Shown in pieces: positions 9,301 to 13,668 of a stretch of 17,007 bases of DNA. The translations under genes were made by a program, and so were the position numbers. The notes beneath the pieces were generated by a model. That model ran no database searches. It was not told the origin of the DNA and saw only the letters and a program-made list of their open reading frames with translations. The stretch's first letter is position 1, and the number at the start of each line of letters is the position of its first letter. The DNA is from Candidatus Accumulibacter vicinus (GTDB taxonomy: Bacteria; Pseudomonadota; Gammaproteobacteria; Burkholderiales; Rhodocyclaceae). The DNA is taken from assembly GCA_002425405.1 (NCBI GenBank), contig DIME01000169.1, positions 1 through 17,007 on the forward strand, given 5' to 3'.

Positions 9301-12256
9301 GGGAAGTGCCATGTTGCACTGGCAGGAGGGCAAGCGCTACGCGCTTAGGGTCCCGATGGCAAACAAGACCTTGATCATGCAGAATGACAGGAACCACTAC
9401 TCCATTGTAACCATGCTGCCTTCTGCAGCCAACAAGTGGGGTACCGCCGAATGGACAGGGCGCCTAACCTTCCCTGCCCCAACCGCTGCGACCACGGCAG
9501 ACCCCTTGGCTCCGGCACCCGCAGAATCGTCGCAAGCGGGGCTAAAAGGGATAGGGTATTCGTCGGAGAAATTCCATACTAAACCTCCTGTCCCGGCTGC
9601 GCAAGCCCCTATCGTCGTGAGAGTGGCGCAAAAGAGACACCGGACTTTGGACCTTGCCGCGATGGCTGCGGATGGCTTGGCGGTGAAGAAGAGTCCTCCC
9701 CGCTCAACCCTCGGCGATCTCACCCCTGAGCAAGAGGCCGCGGCGACCCGCGTCCTGGGCGCACCGAAGACACGCATGCAACGCTTGGCCGAGTTCAAGA
9801 AGGATTGGGCGCAGAACCTGAAACAGGGAATCTTCGATCAGTTCGCACCGATCGCCGAGCTGGACCCAAACGCCTACATTCTGGCCCGGTTGTCGAAGGG
9901 CGGGGAGTCCTCCCTCGAAGCCTTGATGCTTTACGGCAAGCTTTTCGTGGGCGCTGATGGGGCTACCGACGTGCACTACACGAAGGCAGGCAAGCCGCAA
10001 GGCTTCGCCAGCAAGATGTCGGAGCTGAAAGGTGAGCATGACCGCTTCTTCCTGTGGGTCGCCGCGCAACGGGCCGATCGGCTCAAGGCGATCGGCCTGG
10101 AGAACCTGTTCTCCGATACCGATATCGCCGACTTGAAGACGCTCAACCAGGGGGCCATGAAGGACGGCACCGGACGGCCAAGGGTCTATGCGAAAGCGCT
10201 GCAGGACCTGAACGACTTCAACGACAACGTGCTGGAAGTGGCGGTGGCCAGTGGCCTGATCGACGACCAGACACGGCAGATGTACCGAAACACCCCCTAC
10301 ATCCCGTTCTACCGGCTGCAGGAGGATGACGAGGTCAGCGGGTTCGGGATCAAACCGGGCCTGGTGAATCAGTATGCGTGGAAGAAGCTCAAGGGGGGCA
10401 CGGAACAACTCAACCAGGATCTCATGGCCAACCTGCTGCACAACTGGTCCCACTTGATCACCGCCAGCGCAAGGAACCGCGCGGCCAAGGCCACACTCGA
10501 TGCCGCAGAAAAGGCCGGTATCGCGCAGCAGGTGGCCAGCAGCTTGGGACAGTACGTGGCAAACAAGACGACGATGCTGCCGCCAGGCACCAAAGGGCAG
10601 GTCAGTTACAAAGAGGGCAGCGTCGAGAAGTCGTTTGTCATCAGTGACCCGCACCTGATGGACGCCGTGGCGGCGCTGCACTACGCCGGGTTGGGTCCCT
10701 GGGCCAAGCCGTTATCGACGGCAAAGCACTGGCTAACGGTGGGGGTGACTGCCAATCCTGCCTTCAAGTTGCGCAACCTCATCCGGGACACGATCGGGGC
10801 ACTGGGGACCGCGCAACTCTCCTACCGTGCGGACCAGAACCTCGTGCAGGGGTGGCGGGCCACTGCCGAAGATAGCGAAACACGGGCACATCTGCTGGCG
10901 TCCGGTGGGATGATCCGTTTTGGCAGCATGCTCGACGGCAAGGACTCGCAACGTGCTCAGGACCTGATCAAGGCGGGGGTCGATCCGAACATGATCCTGG
11001 ACAGCGATGCCAAGATCAGACGTTTCTGGAAGCGCTTCGTCTCTCCGGCACTGACCGCGTACAACGAACTCGGAGACCGGACAGAGCAGGTTAACCGGGC
11101 GGCGCTCTACGAACAGTTGATCGCCAAAGGGCTGACCCACGCCGAGGCCGCGTACTGGGCACGGGACCTGATGGATTTCAGCATGTCCGGGAAATGGACC
11201 GCGATCCGCACGCTGACGCAGACGGTACCTTTCTTCAACGCTCGACTGCAAGGCCTGTATAAACTCGGTCGTGCCGGCAAGCAGGATATTCGCCGGCTGG
11301 GCACGGTGCTTGGCGCCGTCACGCTCGCCTCCCTGGCGTTACTCCTGGCGTACCAGGATGACGACGATTGGAAGAAACGGTGGGACAGCGACCGCAACAA
11401 CTACTGGTGGTTCAAGGTTGGCGGGCACGCCTTCCGGCTGCCGAAGCCATTTGAGATCGGCGCTGTGGGGACCCTTGCCGAGCGCAGCTATGAGGTGGCG
11501 TTCAATCCTGAGATGACCGGCGATCGGTTCGGAAAGAACCTGCGAGACATCGTGATGAGCCAACTCAGCATGAACCCGGTGCCACAGCTCTTCAAACCGA
11601 TGATGGACCTCTACGCCAACCGGGACAGCTTTACCGGACAAGCGATCGAGTCGATGGGTATGGAGCGCCTGCGCAAACAGGATCGCTTTGACGAAAGGAC
11701 CAGCGAAACGGCCAAGTTCCTCGGCAGCCTGGGCCTGCCCGACCTGACACAATTTGTCATGGGTCGCTGGGACACCCTCTCACCGAGGCAAATCGATTTC
11801 CTGGCCAAGGGATACTTCTCCTGGCTGGCAACCATGGCGACCACGGTCTTGGACTACGGCATCCGGCCGATGATCAACGCGGGCGATCGCCCGGACCCGC
11901 AGCTCAAGGACGTGTTCTTCGTCGGTAACTTCGTCGAATCCCTCCCCAGCAACAGCTCGCGCTACCTCACCCAGATGTACGACCAGGCGCGCGAGATCGA
12001 GCAGGCTTACGCGAGCTACCATGCCCGGCTCAAGGTCGGGGATGTCGAGGGCGCCAAGAAGATTCTGGTGGACGACGGCGACCTGATCCGGCGGCAGAAG
12101 GCCACCGAGACCTTGAAACGCACCGAGTCGCTGATGAACGTGCAACTTCAGCGAATCAACGCTAGCACCACCTTGACCGGGGAGGAAAAACGTATCCGGC
12201 TCGATCAGGTATATGCCCGCCGGAACGCTATCGCCGAGCAGTTCCGGGCACTATAA
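3338..12256 (+). CDS. Giant phage polyvalent protein (2972 aa, multidomain, probably ejected with DNA)
   Basis: The start is set by the TAATG overlap and an AGGAGA at 3325-3330. Order by residue: 1-310 Gly/Ala-rich amphipathic helices with EAAQELPQS at 261-269 and a glycine-zipper-like tail; 485-546 a small repeat-like domain; 560-640 Ala/Glu/Lys coiled coil; 641-771 pyrophosphatase-like; 809-887 three DYLxRR repeats; 940-1070 HELTH zincin; 1175-1394 unassigned; 1480-1611 ADP-ribosyltransferase-like; 1708-1826 acetyltransferase-like; 1915-2040 possible nuclease; 2148-2972 long helical C-terminus with one hydrophobic segment (2654-2672). This is the layout of the 'polyvalent proteins' described in phages and conjugative elements: effector domains, many against host defences, delivered with incoming DNA. 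The position downstream of tail genes fits a virion ejection protein. Individual domain calls range from good (pyrophosphatase, zincin) to tentative. Linkers share an aromatic-Ser motif, and two boundaries show frame-discordant tails. Confidence 0.93.
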   Translation: MPVDLLSDKNSPKDLLAGSRTPETEGFTAGDYLKGLKKGLLEVPGSLTGLIDIPIAAVTGQKVAGPVAEALGKGTGLEFGKWAKETGETLSPGAQAGQAKINEAWKGSGADRLGNALLGNFDDLPEAWRNANLRSAGKAILENPGASLMQVVESVPGMAAGGAIGKGVAVAGKVAPWLAGGIGEGAITAGQQMDQTADTVDPRKAALTALAAGLGTGAISAGGGHLAGKLGFDDLQTAMAGGAAGSRTKLLPRIAGGATMEAAQELPQSMQETAWQNFAEDKPLGEGVLRSGVEGAIAGGVMGGVAGLRPRARQAEQAPPPGAPTNAGIADSNAANVELGKALDAYTGAPPLLEEKPIIVQNPTTGNITELDRRAGPLEAAAAQAVESGLTSIAQNVNAGEVLQPFQNLQAAQRYVQMQTDPEMFDVIPHPRVAGTQAVVPKTGADRQAILDKRTAAGANQAAKIRAAQLEQEEAPNETGITEKIKGRFGDGVEGTVTLTPRNDGGFEVSVVSQTGPAKRTSRAGFAGGVSKAEAIKQATAAHGGFTSEKEAPAEPKPEVDTAVEDATQDELAPQPVQKVTDMPGVQQQAKAKAGEAVSKARVRAEQLAAEENPETVDAQAQAANPAPTDAQKSAGNYAKGHLSIGGLNISVETPAGATRTGRDGAKPWKVKNTAHYGYVKRTNGADGEQVDVYVKPGTAATHDGQVFVVDQYHPGTGAFDEHKAMIGYGNAAEAAKAYDAHFSDQSGAKRRGAVTAMPLGGFKTWLKNGDTMRPVSSRKFDGQASDPAQEAQDEIAQSTGARFSRQRKGEPDTDYLQRQVKEAEAALAASKKGRRKGESRDDYLQRRVEEARAKLSAASVTPPLPRTRREGESDTDYLRRRADEANAAKDARQTPPAKAFPTKARDEAAVREALGLENDAGVSILSPESRPDAGQARGVSKQAAQFIVQAARLFGKRVVFFDVPDPNAAEGIYAQDNTIYLNVNSSTQHLRVLGHELTHAMKNQAGEAYEKMLGAVAALRTDAEMVAQYKDYFNEDLDNPARLDQPHPGTQGTLREFLAEEWMADLGGNRFAESDFWTAVFAQLETQHGAPAAQGIIARLRAALVTALNKLKGLIGGNAFAVDARLAEHLEDIRVAVAQGFAEYARRSKAGALSGGSGQGTKFSPQKETTQTAFVEAVPSERTRAGRAAGALSGAQKSAFTQYVFGKVDPAKVARGVLGRIDVRVEVLASTGGYQTDGAESGKISPNVLVQVTPIGKRAVTLEEAVRVAQALNYVYTQDGVPVSRYDDQLLDMPADTPNVTHIVRFTLPGLQEGHAVSAQEETFYRQLEKAYGVGIGYSKINGKIVVGNYAGLAPEEFHRIAAEVAQAAGIKFEGTAAEGDYVFHDWENDGQGVDHEVWGNGDTAGRPNLQARLHGWRDGAVQTAAGWLDERGIKYSPGRRADIGGRYVGPESGRADSGSGGSVSGQSARRQDGQVSVTGVHFSKEPRSHLSGVYFDKGTGTKSQEAERVRQATDVRIKSRIYAYVNEGKGVFPEENVGRHAHKVAFDNLYDAAADPLDLWVKYRDANTRESAMLDRGFDGYYARGAFGNQGVAILMGKAATRGIAPDYRGTEYRGKELEVPPVGEPSEFGKQQQAITANRGLPDGEMTGADRKRLMPRLMPDIDVSHLDDAKKYYKNEIAQRPAKLSPARLAMQWESQTTNEVGPVYRGKGFGLRAVRKFDTETDFLEQDALPWGHAAFVRDPAYRFAVVDQTGAPVGFLDAEVNGLDEINAIHDMAIERPGEGLGAKVVETIMASTYDGVRVIDVLPQSERFWDRLGAGNYDLYKNTTLDFEGSPAEARFRHARSAGIRGAATAGTGENRRREARFSSARGAPTVTGVGYTTDHVESEGLPLFSLRRALNGEHNTDDHLVPETPLYLDNPNLVDLAYANGKPIRLNVGLDLGSGRGRGALHLIGSAAREGNRSLDQITDDEGENVVQTVIRVLGSGSAMLHWQEGKRYALRVPMANKTLIMQNDRNHYSIVTMLPSAANKWGTAEWTGRLTFPAPTAATTADPLAPAPAESSQAGLKGIGYSSEKFHTKPPVPAAQAPIVVRVAQKRHRTLDLAAMAADGLAVKKSPPRSTLGDLTPEQEAAATRVLGAPKTRMQRLAEFKKDWAQNLKQGIFDQFAPIAELDPNAYILARLSKGGESSLEALMLYGKLFVGADGATDVHYTKAGKPQGFASKMSELKGEHDRFFLWVAAQRADRLKAIGLENLFSDTDIADLKTLNQGAMKDGTGRPRVYAKALQDLNDFNDNVLEVAVASGLIDDQTRQMYRNTPYIPFYRLQEDDEVSGFGIKPGLVNQYAWKKLKGGTEQLNQDLMANLLHNWSHLITASARNRAAKATLDAAEKAGIAQQVASSLGQYVANKTTMLPPGTKGQVSYKEGSVEKSFVISDPHLMDAVAALHYAGLGPWAKPLSTAKHWLTVGVTANPAFKLRNLIRDTIGALGTAQLSYRADQNLVQGWRATAEDSETRAHLLASGGMIRFGSMLDGKDSQRAQDLIKAGVDPNMILDSDAKIRRFWKRFVSPALTAYNELGDRTEQVNRAALYEQLIAKGLTHAEAAYWARDLMDFSMSGKWTAIRTLTQTVPFFNARLQGLYKLGRAGKQDIRRLGTVLGAVTLASLALLLAYQDDDDWKKRWDSDRNNYWWFKVGGHAFRLPKPFEIGAVGTLAERSYEVAFNPEMTGDRFGKNLRDIVMSQLSMNPVPQLFKPMMDLYANRDSFTGQAIESMGMERLRKQDRFDERTSETAKFLGSLGLPDLTQFVMGRWDTLSPRQIDFLAKGYFSWLATMATTVLDYGIRPMINAGDRPDPQLKDVFFVGNFVESLPSNSSRYLTQMYDQAREIEQAYASYHARLKVGDVEGAKKILVDDGDLIRRQKATETLKRTESLMNVQLQRINASTTLTGEEKRIRLDQVYARRNAIAEQFRAL
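5258..5650 (+). other. Domain: inorganic-pyrophosphatase-like (polyvalent type)
   Basis: Residues ~641-771 of the giant protein. The order of motifs GHLSIGGLNISVE, KPWKVKNTAHYGYVKRT, GADGEQVDVYV (685-692 with acidic D687 and D692), VFVVDQYHPGTGAFDEHKAM (FDEHK 720-724) and GYGNAAEAAKAYDAHFS matches the pyrophosphatase-like domain known in polyvalent proteins. The acidic residues and FDEHK are the likely metal/phosphate site. Its role in phage biology is not established. It might act on nucleotide or pyrophosphate pools or on nucleotide-based host signals; that is inference. Confidence 0.75.
5762..5998 (+). repeat. Three protein-level repeats GExDxDYLxRRxxEA
   Basis: Residues 809-887 of the giant protein hold three copies of one helical unit: KGEPDTDYLQRQVKEA, KGESRDDYLQRRVEEA and EGESDTDYLRRRADEA. 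Ala/Lys/Ser/Pro linkers separate them. The unit looks like a short charged amphipathic helix. It sits between the pyrophosphatase-like and zincin domains and starts a few residues after an RFSR linker motif (803-806). DNA identity among copies is only partial, so the duplication is older than the one near position 1051. Confidence 0.85.
6155..6547 (+). other. Domain: zincin-like metallopeptidase (HELTH)
   Basis: Residues ~940-1070. The HExxH zinc motif is HELTH at 996-1000 in the context RVLGHELTHAMKNQ. A candidate third ligand and capping acids lie at EEWMAD (1061-1066). A preceding beta-strand segment reads NTIYLNVNSST. This arrangement is typical of the minimal zincins embedded in phage polyvalent proteins. 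It may process the polyprotein itself or a host target; the sequence does not decide between them. Confidence 0.75.
7656..7769 (+). other. +1-frame coding tail inside the giant gene (frameshift relic or alternative terminus)
   Basis: Relative to the giant gene this stretch reads better in the +1 frame. The +1 frame continues smoothly from the conserved-looking GIKYSP (KYSP = residues 1436-1439) into a peptide with ADAQTSAGDM, an ordinary helix beginning MSDPKVAGRI and an end DNLHAGKMGK, then tandem stops TAA-GTG-TAA (7767-7775). By hand count, 28 of 37 codons end in G/C in the +1 frame, against 15 of 37 in the main frame, where the translation is an atypical Gly/Ser/Arg linker. The shift point would be the CCCCGG run at 7651-7656. 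An ATG at 7683 could also start a 28-residue peptide. Confidence 0.5.
7775..8170 (+). other. Domain: ADP-ribosyltransferase-like module (tentative)
   Basis: Residues ~1480-1611. The order GVHFSKEPR, LSGVYFDKGTGT, a helix EAERVRQA, RIYAYVNEGKG, VGRHAHKV, NLYDAAADPL and RGFDGYYARGAFGNQGVAILMG resembles the ADP-ribosyltransferase-type domains of polyvalent proteins. These have an N-terminal H-x-[ST] element, a central Y-F, and a late G-[FY]-D-G followed by an E/Q-containing strand. Candidate residues are His1483, the Tyr of VYF, and the Gln of GNQG. The assignment rests on motif order only; it could be another conserved phage domain of unknown fold. Confidence 0.35.
8459..8815 (+). other. Domain: GNAT-like acetyltransferase module (tentative)
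   Basis: Residues ~1708-1826. After VYRGKGFGLRAV come a strand (AVVDQTGAPVGFLDAEV), a strand (INAIHDMAIE), then RPGEGLGAKVVETIM (R1782-G1788), which matches the R/Q-x-x-G-x-G/A acetyl-CoA loop and following helix. Next are VRVIDVLPQS and ERFWDRLGAGNY, like the GNAT 'S-x-x-F-[YW]-x-x-L-G' element. Order and spacing fit a compact GNAT fold. The substrate is unknown. Confidence 0.5.
8841..8972 (+). other. Second +1-frame tail inside the giant gene
   Basis: Just after the acetyltransferase-like module the +1 frame reads a helix-like peptide (LKDRQQRHASAMREVREFVA, then QPPAQAKTEEGKQD) ending in ERRR and a TAA at 8970-8972. The main frame over the same bases gives an Arg/Ala/Gly-rich linker. By hand count, third-position G/C is about 28/43 in +1 against 23/41 in the main frame, so the contrast is weaker than at 7656-7769. 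The main frame here also contains an RFSS motif like other linkers. It may be a relic, an overlapping tail or chance. Confidence 0.3.
9080..9457 (+). other. Domain: possible phage barnase/EndoU/colicin/RelE-type nuclease module
   Basis: Residues ~1915-2040. A helix-loop GSGRGRGALHLIGSAA, a predicted helix QITDDEGENVVQTVIRVLG, a beta hairpin (EGKRYALRV, KTLIMQND) and a terminal strand HYSIVTMLPS follow the alpha + four-strand order of the small BECR-fold nucleases that occur as polyvalent domains. Candidate catalytic residues are the His of ALHLI, Arg/Tyr of KRY and His/Ser/Thr of HYSIVT. This is a fold guess from pattern; an inactive or unrelated domain is possible. Confidence 0.4.
9779..12253 (+). 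other. Domain: large C-terminal polyvalent-associated region
   Basis: Residues ~2148-2972. Long mainly helical region. Typical landmarks are RLAEFKKDWAQNLKQGIFDQ, VTANPAFKLRNLIRDT (from ~2470), SMSGKWTAIRTLTQTVPFFN and ARLQGLYKLG. A hydrophobic stretch LGTVLGAVTLASLALLLAYQ (2654-2672) is followed at once by an acidic/aromatic patch (DDDDWKKRW, NNYWWF) and PKPFEIGAVGTLAE. This matches, from memory, the conserved C-terminal 'large polyvalent protein associated' module (LPD38-like). The hydrophobic segment suggests membrane contact during ejection. The final ~80 residues are charged helix (EKRIRLDQVYARRNAIAEQF). Confidence 0.6.
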
Positions 12257-12267
12257 TCGAGGGCAAG

Positions 12268-12492
12268 GTGGAGGTGAGCGCGGGCTCGCTGGACGCCCTC
12301 TTCCGGAAGGCGAGAAAACGAGCCGGGCTGAGTGGCTTCACTTTCCACGACAGCCGGCACACCGCGTGCACGAAGCTGGCTCAGAAGTTGAAGCCGATGG
12401 ACCTGGCCAAGATGCTCGGGCACCGGGACCTCAAGAGCACGATGCTTTACTACAACCCCCGTGCGGAGGACCTGGCGGATTTGTTGGACTAG
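12268..12492 (+). pseudogene. Tyrosine recombinase (phage integrase) C-terminal fragment
   Basis: About 74 residues matching only the end of a tyrosine recombinase: VSAGSLDALFRKARKRAGLS, then the box-II element HDSRHTACTKLA (catalytic His and Arg), LGHRDLKSTMLYYNP (the GH motif and the nucleophile Tyr in MLYY), and a normal end AEDLADLLD. The N-terminal core-binding domain and the box-I Arg are missing. Full enzymes are ~300-400 residues, so this is a stub that cannot recombine DNA alone. In frame the similarity can be followed a few codons upstream of the GTG at 12268 (IIEGKVEVS), to within a few nt of the giant gene's stop at 12254-12256. The truncation therefore looks like a rearrangement junction exactly behind the late operon. 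It converges on the ORF6N gene. Confidence 0.85.
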
Positions 12493-12500
12493 CGCACAAG

Positions 12501-12522
12501 AAAAAGCCGCCCGGAGGCGGCT
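12501..12522 (-). terminator. Intrinsic terminator of the ORF6N gene
   Basis: On the minus strand the sequence AGCCGCC-TCCG-GGCGGCT forms a perfect 7-bp GC-rich stem with a 4-nt loop (12505-12522), followed directly by TTTTTC (12501-12505 complement). It lies 17 nt downstream of the stop codon of the minus-strand gene ending at 12539. On the plus strand the stem is followed only by CTCTGTGTT, a weaker terminator for the integrase stub. Confidence 0.85.
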
Positions 12523-12538
12523 CTCTGTGTTGCGGGAG

Positions 12539-13408
12539 TTACCGCATGCGCTCGATGCACGCCGTAGCGATCGCCGGCAACAACGACTTGCTGACCAACC
12601 CGGCGGGCTCGCGGATGATTTCCGGCAACGTTGCGGGGTCGAAGATGAAACTATTGTCCGCCAGCCGGTTGCCATACAGCGCGCCATGCACGTCGACCAC
12701 GAGCAGCCAACGGGACGCCTGGCCCTTGGGAGTGTTGAAGAATGCCGCCGAAGGAAGCGCGGCGGCCGGTGCCGGGAGGGCCGCTGCTGGGGAAGGACGT
12801 TTGACCCGTGGCCGGTTCGAGGGGAGGTTGAGAATGAAGGTGCAGGCTTCGAGGAAACGACTGGCGGGGATCTCGCTGAGGCGCTGGCATTGAAACCGAT
12901 CCTGCACCAGGCGCGCCGTCGGGGAGTTGTCGTGGACGTAGGGGAAGCGCAAGATCATCAGCCGGCGCAGGATGGCGTGCTGTTCCTTGGTGAGTTCGTC
13001 GGAGGGGAGCGCGGGTTCGGCGATCGCCGGCTTGACGGAGAAGTAGCAGTCCTCCAGCTTCTCGAAGACTTCCCACGCCTGATCGGTGTCGAGCATCTTG
13101 GCGTGTCGGGCGGCGCCACGTTCGGTCCAGAGGGTAAGGTGGCGCGTCTGAACGGGGATTCTCGCTAGATCACTTTCGGTGATGTAGCGCTTGAACTCGC
13201 GCAGTGCTTCACCCTCAAGCCGGATGAAGTGCTTGCCGGCAACGAAACGGTCAGAATTACTGTTGAAGTTCTTGGTTATGTTATGCGTGTCGGTGCCATA
13301 CACTTGCGCCAGCAGTTCGGTGGTGACGACAGGCTGCTGCTGGTACGTGATGATGGAGAGGGACTCGACGGCAAAGGGTGCGGACGCACCGGGGGTGTTG
13401 GCGTTCAC
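12539..13408 (-). CDS. ORF6N-domain phage antirepressor-like protein
   Basis: 289 residues, start GTG with AGGAG six nt upstream (13415-13419 on the complement). Residues ~17-105 match the ORF6N domain: QQPVVTTELLAQVYGTDTHN, ITKNFNSNSDRF, GKHFIRLEGEALREFK, RHLTLWTERGAARHAKML, then AWEVFEKLEDCYF. ORF6N/KilA-N proteins are phage antirepressors or DNA-binding regulators. Residues ~136-195 (LTKEQHAILRRLMILRF, DRFQCQRLSEIPASRFLEAC) resemble the helical C-terminal domain often paired with it ('F...y..lP..rF..A..yl'). An Ala-Pro linker (AAALPAPAAALPSAA) leads to a C-terminal part I do not recognise. It is convergent with the integrase stub, divergent from the GIY-YIG gene and ends at an intrinsic terminator. 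Its likely role is control of prophage genes through the intergenic region; the target is unknown. Confidence 0.85.
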   Translation of the reverse strand: MNANTPGASAPFAVESLSIITYQQQPVVTTELLAQVYGTDTHNITKNFNSNSDRFVAGKHFIRLEGEALREFKRYITESDLARIPVQTRHLTLWTERGAARHAKMLDTDQAWEVFEKLEDCYFSVKPAIAEPALPSDELTKEQHAILRRLMILRFPYVHDNSPTARLVQDRFQCQRLSEIPASRFLEACTFILNLPSNRPRVKRPSPAAALPAPAAALPSAAFFNTPKGQASRWLLVVDVHGALYGNRLADNSFIFDPATLPEIIREPAGLVSKSLLPAIATACIERMR

Positions 13409-13417
13409 GATTAGCTC

Positions 13418-13610
13418 CTGTTAGATCGTTCAATCCCGCCCTGTTCAAAAAGGCGGCCAAGCGCTTGAACACCGCTAACAGACGGCCGACAGTATTCCCC
13501 TTTCGGGTCTTGCATTCCTGCCGACGCTCGGCCATTGATCGGAAACCAATGGTCGCAAAAAAGCCGCTATGACTCTCGGGAGCGGCTTGCCGCTGTTAGG
13601 GGTGTGTTCA
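13418..13610. repeat. Three copies of a CTGTTAG-n-GTTCA motif in the divergent intergenic region
   Basis: Copies: CTGTTAG-ATC-GTTCAA (13418-13433, plus), CTGTTAG-CGGT-GTTCAA (13465-13481, minus) and CTGTTAG-GGGTGT-GTTCA (13593-13610, plus). The two half-elements are constant; the spacer is 3, 4 and 6 nt. The first copy touches the AGGAG ribosome site of the ORF6N gene. It could be an operator family or degenerate repeat; variable spacing weakens the operator reading. Confidence 0.35.
13556..13588 (-). terminator. Intrinsic-terminator-like hairpin on the minus strand
   Basis: AAGCCGCT (13561-13568) pairs with AGCGGCTT (13581-13588) around a 12-nt loop. On the minus strand the stem is followed by a T run (complement of the A run just left of 13563), the standard layout of a Rho-independent terminator. 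No minus-strand gene lies immediately upstream (to the right), so it may end antisense transcripts or a small RNA arising opposite the start of the GIY-YIG gene. Confidence 0.5.
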
Positions 13611-13668
13611 GCACCTGAAGCGGAAGGTACTCCGAAAGGTCTAACGCTGTCAAGAAGGGGGCTTGAAA

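Noticed and set aside
12461..13168. 235-residue plus-strand open frame opposite the ORF6N gene
   Set aside because: The minus strand has a clear ORF6N domain, a ribosome site and a terminator. The plus frame is Arg/Gly-rich and featureless.
13663..13668. TTG start for the GIY-YIG gene
   Set aside because: The ATG six bases later is better spaced from GAAGGGGG and is the stronger start codon.
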